This document shows positions 1-11,379 of a DNA stretch of 64,000 nucleotides, piece by piece; position 1 is the first letter of the stretch, and each line of letters begins with the position of its first letter. The stretch comes from Isochrysis galbana. Its lineage: Eukaryota; Haptophyta; Isochrysidales; Isochrysidaceae. The stretch spans positions 4,168,474-4,232,473 of the forward strand of contig CM030936.1 in assembly GCA_018136815.1 (NCBI GenBank). Reading direction: 5' to 3'. Below the pieces are notes generated by a model. The model made no database searches. It was given only the letters and a program-made list of their open reading frames with translations, and was not told where the DNA came from. Position numbers and translations under genes: made by a program.

Positions 1-1720
1 TGGCACCGAACAGGTTGCCACCATGGCTCTGCGTAGCATGCAGGGGGTCTTGGAGACCCCCTCCAACAGTGGGAAACCCTCCCACCCCAGGAGCACCTCA
101 TGTGGGAGAGCAGCTCAGCTGCCCTCCCCATGGTGGAAACCTCTACCATGAGTGCACCTGTCGCGGGTAGGGAGGGTTCACGCGCCCCCCTTCCATCTTT
201 TGTACTTCTCCCGCCACTAGGTTTCCCCGCGCGACTCCGGGCTCATGGTCATGTGACGAATTGGAGTGGCCCATAGGGCCTGAGGGCAATGAGGAAGGGG
301 CCATGCCGGCGGCAGGCGCGGCGGAGGAGACGAGTTCGGAGGTGCTGACGGGCTGAGGCCCGTCAGCAGAGGAAGGCGGGCAGGCGGGCTTGAGCGAGGG
401 CGAGGACGGCGGCGAAAGCGGCATCGAGCGAGCGGCGAGAGGCGAGGGCGAGTGTGAGGAGGGCTGTGATGGCAGGGGCTGGCGAGGAGAGGCGAGGCTG
501 TAGGGTATGAGTGTTACGAGAGCGAGAGCGACGAGAGCGAGAGCGACGACGGATGACGACTGGCGACAGGACGACGGACAACGACACCCAGGAAAACACC
601 CCGACTCTCGCCCCACGACTTTCTCACGTAACTCGACTAAAATCAAACCCAAACACTCCGGCCAGACGACGACGGACGACGATCAGAAGGCGATCTGTCG
701 GCGATCCCGTCTGGAAGGGGAATCGCACCATAACGGAAACGAGAGGCAATCCTGCCGCACAGGATTCCCAAAAGACTTACCGAATCAGACGAAAGAAATG
801 CGGTGTGCCTAACTAAGGGGGAGATACGAAGAGGTTGCAAATTAAACCTGATTGCAATCACTGAAGTAGATAGAGAAACGCGGGGAAGATAGCGAATTAA
901 ACCTATTTGCGAGGCGCCTAGGATGAAGAAAGGTGGGGAAACGTCCCTTCTCTTCGAGAGAAAGAGAGAGGGAGCGCTCCACAACCCAAGATCCTGTGCG
1001 TCGACGCGAAGCTTTTGACCGAGAACGAGAACGAGAGAATTATAACGATAAATACCGAACGACGAAGAGAAGAGCGAAGCCTAACGAGTGTCGATTCGCG
1101 AATGTGACACCCCCCTGCTAGGATCGAGCGTCCCGCGAGGAAAGAAGAGAACCTAACGGACATCGGAGAGCTCCAAGCAAGCCACGAGAAAGGCAGAAGA
1201 GCAATCCTGAACGAGACCGAATGAGCGAAGAGCGAAGAGCGAATAAATCCGAAGAGCGAATGAAACAATAAATCTGAAGAGCGAATGAAACAATAAATCC
1301 GAATGGAGGGAGAGCCGCGCACCCAACGCCGAACCAAGACGGAAGACGTGATGAGCGACGCACCGAGAAGTTACGAATTACGAACAACGAACAATCGAGG
1401 ACCGATGAGAACGCGGAACGACAAGAATCGAGAATCGAGAGCGAGAAACGAAGAACGCGGAACGACGAGAATCGAGAATCGAGAATCGAAGAACGAACGA
1501 CGAACGACGAACGACGAACTATAAGAATAGTGCGCGACGATCGAAGAGACAAGGGGTACCACACCCGTCCGGACGATGAAGTGTAGAATCGGCGGCCGGC
1601 GCGGCAGACCGCAGGACTCAACGCTGCAACCCATCCTCTTCTCTCTTTTACGAGAGTTTTACCTGGATGTTTGGGTGGTGTGGCGGCACCCAAGTTACAA
1701 CGCGGCATCCCCTGTTCTCC
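1..1720 (-). mobile_element. LTR retrotransposon family A remnant (3' internal part plus LTR)
   Basis: This stretch is an inverted copy of about 17290-18510. Read on the minus strand, bases from about 1720 down to 1120 match the internal tail, then a polypurine tract (AGCAGGGGGG type) lies just before TGTCACATTCGCGA at 1109, where an LTR would start. The LTR runs down to about 250, where similarity to the copy at 18510 ends. The 1560-1660 part also matches 33490-33600. The open frame at 143-652 (-) has a near-identical partner at 18113-18403 and is probably LTR or leader sequence, not a host gene. Bases 1-250 match nothing else I could place. Class assignment rests on the tract/LTR boundary and on a protease fragment beside the sister copy. 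Confidence 0.6.
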
Positions 1721-1989
1721 AAGATATCAAAAGTCGAGCGACCAACGGCGAAAGGCGGCGAGATAGTACGATAGCATCGAGCACGTCACGCGCGAGCTAA
1801 ACGACGAGGTACGGGGGTCTCCTGACAGAGCGCAGCGAAAGGGGAGGGAGATCCATCCTCCGTGGTCGAAAGGGGGGGCGAGCCATACCTCTCTTCCCGC
1901 GGGGGGAACTATTCGGCGGCCGCGGGGGGAAAATTCGGCGACCGCGGGGGGGAACTGGAAAAGAATTCCCGTACGTTCCCGTACCGCGA

Positions 1990-2997
1990 TCAAACGTAAA
2001 CGACGGCGTTGAGAGATATCAGAGGGAGGCACGTGCTGTCCTGCACCGTCGACTCCATGTGGCGAAATCCAGCGAAAGAGAGACGCCTTATGATGGACTT
2101 GTTCATGACGGTAAGGCTTATGAAGGGCTCGCATGTGGCGGTGTTGTGGTTGATCAAGGAGAGTGCTGCAGCGTTGAGCGTCAGCACACATCCCTTCTGC
2201 TTCCAGCCTTCGAAGATGGGCGCATTGACGTGTGTGTAGGGCGCGCCCCAGCCGCCACGGAGGGTGAACCCAAGCCCGTCCGTCTTCATCTGCAGCGACC
2301 CATCGTGCAGCATGCAGACGGCCCCGACGGTGTGCACGAGTGCCTGCAGCGCAGCCCTGCGAAAGGCACCATCGTCGTCCAGTGGGAGTTGGATTGTGTG
2401 ACAGTCAATATTCAGAGCCTTGGTGATGCCGCCCAGCTCTCCCTCGTCCTTCAAACATGCTACCAAGAATTCATCGTTGGCTACCTTCATTTGTTCGTGC
2501 GCTTCTTCGTACTGCACGCTGCAAACCTCTCCCAGTGGCGAGCGTGCTGCAGCTGCCTGCGTGCAAAGGGCCACCTCTGCTGCCCCGGCAGCATCCGGGC
2601 CGTTCGTCGCTGCAGCACTCTCGCAAGCTGCACCACTCCCGCAACACTGGGAATGCGTGACGCTAAGCCTTCGCCTTCTGAAGGAGCCCAGCCGGAGAGC
2701 GCCTGACTCACCACTGGTTGCCAAATCTGCGACACCACTGACTTCGGGCGCTCGACTGGCGACCTCTACGGCCTCAGCAGCATCCTCGCAGTTTGCCGCT
2801 GCAGCACTCCAGCAACCCCGGGAGTGCGCAACGCTACCCCTTCGCCGTCTGAAGGAGCCTAGGCCCGAGACATGACCATTAATGCAAGCCGGGGCGCTCA
2901 GATGACCCGCCCGCCCGCCCCCGGGCTCTGCCGGGGTCTCTGCAGGGCCTGCTGGGACATCTTCACCTGCGTCTTCACCTGCGTCGGCGTGCGGCAT
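1990..2997 (-). CDS. Single-exon hypothetical protein, 335 aa, with an internal duplication
   Basis: An uninterrupted frame begins with ATG at 2997 and ends in a stop at 1990. The N-terminal half is rich in Ala, Gly and Glu and contains two copies of an approximately 45-residue unit around LGSFRRRR followed by VAHS/VTHS and a Cys/Ala-rich stretch. The C-terminal half (from about residue 165) has mixed composition with hydrophobic segments and looks more like a folded domain. I recognise no family. No signal peptide or convincing membrane helix is visible. It lies between an LTR remnant and a short interspersed repeat, so it may be a host orphan gene or cargo of an unrecognised element. The duplicated DNA is visible at about 2650-2688 and 2822-2860. 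Confidence 0.4.
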   Translation of the reverse strand: MPHADAGEDAGEDVPAGPAETPAEPGGGRAGHLSAPACINGHVSGLGSFRRRRGSVAHSRGCWSAAAANCEDAAEAVEVASRAPEVSGVADLATSGESGALRLGSFRRRRLSVTHSQCCGSGAACESAAATNGPDAAGAAEVALCTQAAAARSPLGEVCSVQYEEAHEQMKVANDEFLVACLKDEGELGGITKALNIDCHTIQLPLDDDGAFRRAALQALVHTVGAVCMLHDGSLQMKTDGLGFTLRGGWGAPYTHVNAPIFEGWKQKGCVLTLNAAALSLINHNTATCEPFISLTVMNKSIIRRLSFAGFRHMESTVQDSTCLPLISLNAVVYV

Positions 2998-3129
2998 CGG
3001 CCAGCGGCTCAGTGCAGCCGCCGATATTCCCAGTTGTAATTATTTTTTATTAAAGGAGACCAAATGAAGGTAAGCCGCCTGATTGATAGTGATTTCTGGC
3101 CAATTTGCGCGCTACCTGTTACGCATCGC

Positions 3130-3311
3130 TATGGGGTCTACCGTGGGGGGTTTGGCGTTTGGGGCCCAAAAGGGAACCGGATATGTGCTAGTTACATCTA
3201 TCCGGTCACCACACCCAAAAATGTCGTGATGAATCCTCAATCTCAATCTTGACTTGGTCAATTTTCACCCTTAGATAAACTAGAAGTTCAAATGGCTGTT
3301 TGACCGCCCGA
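3130..3311 (+). repeat. Short interspersed repeat, family X-I
   Basis: This closely matches 57575-57739: a shared start near GGTCTACCGTGGGGGG, a central ATATGTGCTAGTTACA, then a CCTCAATC...TTGACTTGGTCAATTTTCACCCTT block and the end motif TGTTTGACCGCCC (3297-3309). The last blocks also occur twice at 42703-42936. There is no coding potential. It looks like a non-autonomous element with a fixed 3' terminus. Confidence 0.65.
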
Positions 3312-3967
3312 CCCCCCGGCCGCGCTTTAGAGGTAATAGATGTCGGACGTCTAGCAGGTGTACAGCCCGGAATCTTGAATCTTCAGATTTTTTTTATAAA
3401 AATAGGCCGTAACACGAGCGAGTGTCGGACTTCCGCTCTTCCCACGTTATCAACCAAATCGACCTTTTTCTTATTCATCTAGGCTGATTTCGTATTCAGT
3501 GTTGCATCACACCCAAAACACACTCGCCAGTCGGACGTGGAAGGTGTCGTCAAAGGCATGGTGCCGAGGGCGCCCCTATACTGATATCACCGCCACATTG
3601 CTAGCGAACAACGTTGTTCTTGCAACTCGCAAGCCATCATCCTGGATCAAGGCGCTCTACCGCCGTTTGAGAGGGCCCGGGCTACGCCCACAAGCTTGCA
3701 CATCCCATGCACGACGGAGTGCCGAGCCGTCCCGCACAACTACCTCGACCCGACGCCACCATCGACTGAGACAGCTCACAAGGCATGGCGCGACCCGGCG
3801 CTTAAGGCAGGCGCCCTACGGGCCGAGCGAGTGATGTTGACGGTCGCACGTGCTTAGCTGGAAGCACGTCCAACACTGGCCCAACTGCTACCACGCATTC
3901 TGCCCGTCGACGGGTAGCGCACATCATAGCATTCTGTGCAAACCATCGGAGCTTTATCAGACTGAGG
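3312..3967. other. Intergenic stretch, no gene recognised
   Basis: Short open frames occur but show no domain, conserved splice structure or match to other parts of the window. It contains the region downstream of the chromatin gene whose stop is at 3968. Confidence 0.5.
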
Positions 3968-6900
3968 CTACTGCACCTCATCCTCCGCTTCGGCCAACTT
4001 TTTGTTTTCGAAGTCTTGCAGGTGCCGCTGTAGCGATTGCTTCAGTCTGCGCTCAGCAATGCCACGGTCATCGAGCGATGCGGCTATGGCATTGCATGCT
4101 TCCACCCCTACAAATTGCTGCCAATCCTGACGGTCACACCGTCGCCCAGGCTCGTCGCTTATACCTGTGACCTGTTGATAGGCTTCAGTAGGTGGCTCGT
4201 GCATGCCGCCGATCACCTCAGCGGTGCGTGGCTCGCACCAAATGTGGGGCTCGGACATCTTTCCTTCGACCGGAACCAGCCACCAGTAACGGCGGCCGTA
4301 GCGATCGCGGCCGAGCGGCTCCGACCTCACCACAACTTTGCTCAGCTCCATCTGTCGCCTGCCAGCGGCGAGCCGCTCCTCTTTTGCCTTGTTGAGCTCT
4401 GCAAGGGCAACGTAGACATCCTTCGTTTCAACCGTAAGCCACCGGCCGCCCGGACCGATGCCATCCTCGTCGCTGTCACCTTCGAGTGCAGCAACGATAG
4501 CGGAACGCAGGGCCTTCTCCATCTGGGAGGCGTCCGATGACGCGAGGGCCGCGCGTAGCTGCGCCTGGGCCGCGTCACGCAGCTCGCCAAACGTGTCCCG
4601 CCTCAGCTTGAGGAGATCTCGGCGAGCGATTATACCCTCCATGTCCGCATCCGACAAGTCGTAGCCATCCTTATCAATACCATTGGCGACCTGTAACTCG
4701 AGCTCTGTCGCGAGGTCGGCCTCAGTGTGCTGCAGTTCGTCCCGTGTGAGCACCGTCACTTCGCCTCCGCACGCCTGCATCTCAATGCGTTTCTGCACTT
4801 CAAGGCCCACCTGTGGGATCACGTGCAAGGGCTAAGCGAAAGCACAACTAGAAGGTGCGTAAGAGCGGGGTCGAGGGTCGTGGGTTGGGGGTGGGAGCGC
4901 CAGTTGCCATGCAAGAGGAATCTCCACCAAGAGGCTGGAGCAAAGGGTGCGAAAGTGGTTCACGCGCAAGGAGCCAATCACCTGCACGTCAGTCACTTCT
5001 ATAAGCGCGTCGTCGGGTGGCGAATCGCCGCGCTCGGCCGCCGCCTCTGCGGCTGCCTCGCGGTCTGCAGCCAACTGCTCCTTGAGAAAATGGCGAGCCT
5101 CCTCGCGCATGGCCCGCACCAGCCGGCGCTTCTCGCGCTCAGCGTCCTCCTCCTTGTCGAGCAACTCCCTACGCGCCGTCATTATGGAATCGATCGCGCG
5201 GATCGTGTGAGGAGAGTCGCATACACCATCTATCAGTACTCGCAGGAGGCCAAGTTTTTGGGACGGCGAGAGGCGCGAGTAGGCCTCGTGAGAGGCGGAT
5301 GGTGGAGTGCTGAGAAGCAAGCGGAGTGCGCTCTGCATGCCCTCTGCCGGCGGCGATACCCGCGCACCCCCTGCCAGAGATGGTGTAGGGACGCGGGGCG
5401 AGCTTGGAACTAGTGCATCTCCGTCCCGCCGCATGCGCGCACGAGGAGAAGGCGCTGTCGTTGAGGAGGGGCCGTCCACGTCCATCGGATCTGGCAATGG
5501 GGCAGCTGTTCGGGGCGACGCGGCGCCGTCCGGTGCAAACGATTCCGCGGTGCCAGAGACGAACAGATGGCCTTGCCCATCAGCCGATGTCCCCCTCCCA
5601 TCCCTTTCCACACTGATCGCCTTCCCCTCACTTTTAACGGTCGTCTGCTCCTCACTTCTCATCTGAGGCTGGCTGCTGGCGTCGGTTGATCCGTCGCCAG
5701 CGTTCGAGATCTGCCACTGGCTCTTGACGGACAGCTGTGGATCGGGGCACGAGATAGCCCGCCCATCGCTTTTGACCGCTTTGGATGGCCCGATGAGGCC
5801 CTCCAGACCAGGAGATTCTTTCTTTGTCTCCCCCTCTTCCTTCACAGCTCCGGCTGTGACGGGTGCGTCATCAACATCCGTGTTTGGGTCCCATTGCCGA
5901 ATGAGCCTCAGCACGACCGCGGCGAGAAGCGGGGGCCACGAATACGCTGTCACGTCGGACACGTCGGGGATCGGTGGTTTCTGCGAACGGTACAGATATG
6001 GCGCCCGCAGCCGATAGAGCACTTTATAATTCGTCTTGCGGAGATCGAGCCGCTCTTCCGAGTTGTCGTCATAGAGGATGTGGTACTCCTTCGAGGTGGG
6101 ATCATACTCCCAAAGCTGCCCTGCGTACCAGGCCTCCTCACCATCCGTCTCAGTGTTGTCCAGCTCCCATTGAACCAAGACACGGCAGCCCACCAGGTCC
6201 TCGGGATGTTCGCCAACCGAGCTAGGCTCGTGCATGATATAAGTATCCGGTTGTGCAAGGCGGGAGGCTTCCTGCGTGCGCGCAGCCTCAGCCGCGGCCT
6301 TGGACATGTACTGTGCAGTTTGGGTTGGGGGTTTGGGTGAGGAGTATCAGAGCGTCCACGGGGCGAATGCGCCCGAAAGAGGGGGGGGTTGTATTCAAGC
6401 TTGCTGGCAGCCCACAAGGCGGCAAGGCGTGGGGCAGTGTTGGCGCCGCTAGTGAGCGTAAATTAGCTGCACCCCAGCCCTCAGGCTTCGATGAACGAGG
6501 TGCAAGCGTCGCAGGCTGCGGCAGCCAGCCGCCGGCATGGAGTTTGCTTGGGATACGCACCTTCTCCCCTGACGGCCCGAGGAATGCACACTCGTCATCC
6601 ACATGATCCGAGTCGCCCTTACGACGGACTCGCCACCCCTCGGCAGCGGCGCCCTCCCAAAGCTTGCAGTCTACTTCCTCAGGGCCTTCCAACACCTCGC
6701 CGTCATCGCCGTCCTCCTCGCCCGCACCGTCATCCCCTTCGTCTTCACCGTCCTCGTCCTCTGCCTCGTCGTCCGTCCTTTCCGACGCACCCATGTCGGA
6801 CGGCGCGATCTCCGAGCCCACACCATCATCGTCAGCCACGGGAGTCGTGCTCCCGGCCAGTGGGGCCTCCGCAGGCGCCTCGACGTCGGCCATCTCCCCG

Positions 6901-9095
6901 GATGCCCAGATCTGGGGTCGTTTCCGACGCACCTGGCTTGCAAGCCACAAGGCACCAAACTTGGTCCTGCCCGCGGCGTTGCCCCGCCATGCTGCGAGAG
7001 TCCTGTCCAGGTACCGCCGGACTTCGGGGTCGGTGGTGATGGCCTTTGCCGTCACAACGGCCTGCCGAATGGGCACACCCGTGTTGGTGCGCATAGGTGC
7101 GATAGTCTCGAGCTGCGCGACCCAGCGCCGCGTCTTTGACGTCGGCTCGGACGTGTTGAGGATCGCCTCAAGGTCACACTTGAAGTGGGGCTTGGCGTCC
7201 TCCTCCCACCATTTTGGCTTGCCTGCACTCTTGGGCCCGGGCGCCTTGGCGGAGGCCGACTTCGGCTTCGGCACTACTGGGGCAGGCATCACCTCGCCCC
7301 ACCACTCGCGAATGCTCTTGTCGGTGAGCACCAGCTGGAGCAGAGCCTGCAGCAAATCGGCCAGCTTGGCATTCGGCTCGCCTTCGCTTATTTGGAGAGC
7401 GCTCACCAGCTCGGAGGGGGTGTAGGACGGAAGCTGAAGGTTGGAGCTCAACAGGCGCAAGAAGTCGCACACCTGCGCGGGGCGGGCCGTGGGGCGGCGT
7501 GAGTGGAGCGACGCAGCGAGCGCGCGGGTCGGCGCGGCGGCGGGCACTGCGCTCTTGGCCCACCTGCAGCACGTCGCCTATTTCGCTTGGCGAAATGCCC
7601 TCGACGTATGGCGGCAGTGGCAGAGGTCGCGGCCGCAGCGGTGGGTCGGGCGGCGGCTCATTTACGAGCTGCTCGTCGGGTAGCGGATAGCGGTTGCGGA
7701 GCGCGCGCTGAGCCTCCAGCTCCGCCTGACGCTGCGCCGCGGCCAGCTCTTTTTGGATGCGCTTGGCCTCACGCTCAGCGGCCTTGACCGCCTTCCTCTC
7801 CTCCACATTGACAGATTTCGCTGACTTTGCGGGTGCCGCCTCGAGCTTGAAAAAGCGCGCGATCTCGGCGCGCGAGCGGAAGCGCTTGCCAGTGGGCGAG
7901 AAAAAGTACGTGTCAAAGGTGCCAGCAGTGCCGCCGCCCTTGCGCACCTCGGTGCGCGTGTACCACCCGCTGACCATGTCCCGCGTGCCGCCACAGGTCT
8001 CGATGTACTCAGCAAGGCCAGCGATGAGCTGCTGGTCACGATCGGATGAGCTCGCCTCGCTAGCTGAGCCGCGCATCCGCGCCTTCTTGCCGCCGCTTCC
8101 GCCCGTAGTGTCTGCGCTCGCAGGGTCAACTTCGGACGACCTGCCGGCGGGTGCAGGGGTCGAGCCTCCGGCGCCGAAGCTCTGCCTGTGCCGCTTGCGT
8201 GAGGGGAGGGCATGCTGTGGCGGGCCTGCCGCAGCGTCGAGCCCTGCGGAGGTCACCTTCACCAATAGCTGCTCAAAGTCGCGCAGCCCAGCACGCGCAG
8301 CAATGTTGCAGGGGTGCTCGGGTGACCAGTTGTACTTGACGGCGTTGGTGAAGACCCTGCGTACGTCCGTAGCGAACGCAATGTGGTCGTCGTGGTAGGC
8401 GCCGCTCTTGATTTTTGACCTGATTGTTGCATAATCCATTGGCTCTTCGACAATGTCCAAGTAGTCGGGCACATCCTCAACGGGCACTGGCTCCAGAAAC
8501 CAGTAAGAGTCTTCACGGAGCGTGAGCAGCTTGATGATGGCGAGGCAGCGTTCCATCTTGGAGCCGTTCTGCAGCCTGTCCTCCGCCGCCTTCCGTGCCT
8601 TCTGCGCCTTGAGCTTTGCCGATTTGGGGTTGCGATGCCCGCTGCCCGCATACTCGTCGATCGCCTTGTCGTAGTCCTCGCTCACCTGCGTGGATCGGCC
8701 AGCCGGCCAATGGGCCTTGCTACACCCCTGTCCGCCACACCCTCGTACCTCGTCCCATCTCAGAGCTCCCTCCCAAGCCCTCCCGTTTCCTCCCTTGCTC
8801 TGGCCTGCCCGTCCCACCTCCCTCCCTCCCTCTCCCCCCCCCCCCCTCGCCTCCCCCCTCCCCCTCAACCGCCCCTCCCCCGTCTTCCCTCTCACCCCCA
8901 CCCCTGCCTCCCTTCACCTCCCTCCCACCCTCAGACCCCCTCATGTAGAGAGCCTGTCCGAACGCCCACCTTCGTTCCCTTCCCCACGCTGCCGCAGAGA
9001 ACCAGCACAGTCAAGCTCCGCCCGGCCTCCGCACTCACCTTTGGAGTACGCACACGCAGGTCCTTCTGGTCGAGAGAGGAGCGCTTGGGCGGCAT
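3968..9095 (-). CDS. Bromodomain-MBD-DDT-Tudor-WHIM chromatin-remodelling subunit (BAZ/ACF-like)
   Basis: Five exons on the minus strand join in phase 0: 9095-9039, 8685-7564, 7472-6561, 6310-4982 and 4810-3968, giving 1420 aa. The start MPPKRSSL is the only short first exon that joins cleanly. Domains in order: bromodomain (about 63-160, with FLEPVPVEDVPDYLDIV and the acetyl-lysine-pocket Asn region), MBD-like TAM domain (about 255-300), basic coiled segment (about 310-355), DDT domain (about 394-445, starting VCDFLRLLSSNLQLP), acidic stretch, second MBD-like segment split by intron 3 (about 660-707), Tudor/Agenet-like domain (about 735-795), WHIM1 (about 1050-1085) and WHIM2-type motif LGRDRYGRRYWWL (about 1305-1318). 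DDT and WHIM modules in this family clamp ISWI-type remodellers; bromodomain and MBD read acetyl-lysine and DNA. No PHD finger is seen, and the bromodomain is N-terminal, unlike animal BAZ proteins. Nuclear action is inferred. Confidence 0.85.
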
Positions 9096-9099
9096 GGGC

Positions 9100-9700
9100 A
9101 GTCGGCAGCGGGTGGGGGGGGAAAGCCTTCTTCCCTCCGCGCGCGACGGCGGCCGCCCCGCTCTCCCTCGCTCTCTCTCCCCCTCCCCCTCTCTCCCTCC
9201 CACTGCCTCCCTCCCTCCCTCCCTCTCTCTGTCTGTCTCTCTCTCCCTCTCCCTCTCCCTCTCTCTCTCCCTCCCTCCCTCCCTCCCTCCCTCCCTCCCC
9301 CCCCCCCCCCTCTCTCTCTCCCTCTCTCTCGCTCTGCCTCGGCTGGCGCCGGCCGTCGGGTTGCCGCGTGTGAGGGCGAGGAGATAAGGGGGGAGCGATA
9401 GGGGCGGAGGGGAGAGAGTGGGGAGAGGAGAGAGAGTGAGAGAGAGAAGGGAAAGGAGAGAGGGGGGTGGAGGAGGAGGAGGAGAAACGCAGGAAAGGAG
9501 AGACGATGGTGATGTTGTCCTTTGTATCGCGGACAAGAGGAGAGATAAGAGGACGAGAGAGACGAGCGAGAGAAGGCGAGAGGGCATGACAGTAAGAGGC
9601 ACACTGTTTTATGTGAAATCCCTCACATGAGAAAGAGAGAGAGGAGAAAGAGAGAGAGGGGTCGAGAGGGAAGGTGAGACTCACATTACATAAAAGACAT
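9100..9700. repeat. Pyrimidine/purine low-complexity tract upstream of the chromatin gene
   Basis: CT-rich microsatellite with C runs occupies about 9165-9345, followed by GA-rich sequence to about 9670. It begins at the start codon of the minus-strand gene, so it probably holds that gene's promoter and 5' leader. No distinct promoter element is recognisable. The long frames across it are composition artefacts. Confidence 0.6.
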
Positions 9701-9813
9701 AAAGGGGCCACTCCCCTTCCGGCATTCCGGCTCCTCCCCTTCCCCTGACTGGTGATTTGTAGTGTTGTCGCAAACAAAAAAACAAATCGTTCTGCGTTAC
9801 TGTATGCTCCAGC

Positions 9814-10240
9814 CCTAGGTGAGAAAACAGCGGGCGAGGGGCGAGGTCTAGAAGGACAGTAAAAACAGCTGTTTTTGGATTCGAAAAAACGGTAAAAAAT
9901 AGTGCGAAAACAGTGGGGCCAAATACCGCAAGGGGGCCTCCCCCCCCGCGCACCGAACGCCTCCGCCTCCGCTCCACCGCCGCGTCTTCGAGTCCTACGC
10001 ATACGCATAGGCATGTAGGCACAGGCCGCCGCCGCCGCTGCCTCCCTTTCCCTTGCCCCTTCGGGGGGGCCGTCGGACACCCCGGAGGGGAGTTGGAGTT
10101 GGAGCCTGGAGGGGAGGGCACCCTAGATGTAGGATCCTAGCTGGGAAACACGTTTTCACCGTGTAACTACCAAGGTCAAACACAGCCGTGTTTTGCCGTG
10201 TTTCAAACCCCCTCCGTTTTTTCTTCCGTGTTTGTGCGGT
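9814..10240 (+). repeat. Family D repeat, rearranged relative of the TIR element at 12638
   Basis: From CCTAGGTGAGAAAACAG at 9814 to about 10060 the sequence follows the left part of 12638-13145, including TAAAAACAGCTGTTTTTGG and the GC-rich CGCCTCCGCCTCCGCTCC stretch. From 10136 (CCTAGCTGGGAAACACG) to about 10240 it matches the right end of that element in reverse orientation. Both outer ends begin CCTAG, but no matching target duplication was found, so this copy is rearranged or composite. A small piece of the same family lies at about 30385-30445. Confidence 0.5.
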
Positions 10241-10249
10241 GGCTTAAGG

Positions 10250-10405
10250 CGAGAAGCGCTCAATCACCATCACCCACAGCAAAGAAAAGCGTTCAATCAC
10301 CATCAGTCTACACGTGGAACGCGTTCAATCGCCATCACCCCCACCGCATGGAAAAGCGTTCAATCACCATCAGCCTACACATGGAAAAGCGTTCAATCGC
10401 GGAAG
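10250..10405 (+). repeat. Minisatellite with GCGTTCAATCACCATCA core
   Basis: Four to five degenerate units of roughly 35-40 bp follow one another, each with a core close to GCGTTCAATCACCATCA and a variable spacer (CCCACAGCA, GTCTACACGTGG, CCCCCACCGCATGG). The same core returns at 11400-11490 on the other side of the AT-rich island. Confidence 0.65.
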
Positions 10406-10961
10406 ATCGTGGGAATCATAAATTACGCAACAGTACTAAATCCGGAACATATCGAGAATATCCTTAGTAGCATGGCACCCGACAACTGGGCGTGGCGGTT
10501 AGGGACGGGTACAAGTTTCGCGCTCGACTCCCCCAAATTTTGTGCTTGATTTTGTGACTTATTTTGCTCCTCCCCCCCCAAATTTTGCGCTAGATTTTGT
10601 TTAAACAACAACTATAACTAAAACTAGCTACTAGCTACTAGCTATAGCTATAGAGTATAGGCCTTTGTAAAAATATGTACAAAATCTTGCCCAAATATGT
10701 AGCAAAAATATGTCAAAATATGTACAAAATCCGGCGGGGCGAGACCATGCCGAGCGCGCGCTCCCGCGCGCGCCCCCCTTCCTTCTCCTTCTCGCCCCCC
10801 CCCCCCCCCCCGTCCCCGGTCCCCTTTTCCGCCCCCCCCGGTATAGCCCCCTTGTGGATCCCTTTTGCCACCTAAATTTCGCGAAATTTCGCGCGAAATG
10901 GCGCGCGGCATAAGGGCCCCAAATTTTGAAAAAAAATTCCGAAATTTGTACCCGACCCTAG
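10406..10961. other. Intergenic, mixed composition
   Basis: It contains short tandem TAGCTA units (about 10622-10650), repeated AATATGT units (about 10668-10730), a long C run (about 10796-10810) and a GCGAAATTTCGCG palindrome near 10876. No gene is recognised. Confidence 0.5.
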
Positions 10962-11174
10962 TGGCGGTACGAAATTGATCGAGCTCTTAATAACAACAAG
11001 GAGAACGAGCTGTACGAAAAGTTCGTGAATAAGCTTGGTGATGACAAATACGGCAGGTTCATAAGGGCATACATATCATTCAGGCGTTTCGATAGAGGGT
11101 ATGTCAATTACGATCAGCTCACGCAAATTGCCGATACATACAGCGGGGTTCACACATCAAATGAAGAACATTGA
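10962..11174 (+). pseudogene. AT-rich coding-like fragment of foreign character, 5' end missing
   Basis: After an in-frame TAG at 10959 the frame is open to TGA at 11172 and encodes about 70 residues rich in Asn, Lys, Tyr, Asp and Phe, including KENELYEKFVNKLGDD and GRFIRAYISFRRFDRGYV. Codons are A/T-ending, unlike every host gene in the window. There is no start codon at the left edge, so it looks like the 3' end of a longer gene. The composition resembles genes of large DNA viruses of algae or an organelle, but I cannot name a family. The left edge abuts C-rich host DNA. Confidence 0.4.
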
Positions 11175-11207
11175 TAATCCAAATGAACATAATTTGAATA
11201 CGATATT

Positions 11208-11342
11208 ATGATAGATAAAGATTTCAAGAACGATGTAACGACATTGGTGAAGAGGGTGTTGTCAGTCTCGCGAAAGTTGTATGAAGAAAAGATGCGAACC
11301 CCCCACGCTAGAATGCTAGAAGGTCATGTTGACGTTATGTAA
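11208..11342 (+). CDS. Small AT-rich ORF, 44 aa
   Basis: An ATG at 11208 follows the preceding fragment by 33 bp and the frame ends TAA at 11340-11342. The peptide is Lys/Val/Arg-rich and probably helical (KDFKNDVTTLVKRVL). Codon use matches the fragment before it and differs from the surroundings, so the two probably arrived together. No family is recognised. It may be the 5' part of a longer gene or a genuine micro-ORF. Confidence 0.3.
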   Translation: MIDKDFKNDVTTLVKRVLSVSRKLYEEKMRTPHARMLEGHVDVM

Positions 11343-11379
11343 GAACACGGACCAAACCCGTTCCATCACCCTATTCAAA

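Noticed and set aside
1..22. Possible primer-binding site TGGCACCGAACAGGTTGCC
   Set aside because: It starts at the window edge, no LTR end can be seen before it, and I cannot match it to a tRNA 3' end.
7174..8901. Single 575-aa ORF as one exon
   Set aside because: Its N-terminus is intron 1 and its C-terminus intron 2 plus a wrong frame of exon 3; the DDT domain appears only after splicing.
8690..9600. Overlapping Pro/Ser-rich ORFs on both strands
   Set aside because: These are low-complexity intron and upstream sequence of the chromatin gene; the phase-consistent exons explain the real coding.
10250..10405. CRISPR-like repeat-spacer array
   Set aside because: Units are degenerate, spacers are unequal and similar to each other, and the genome is eukaryotic; it is a minisatellite.
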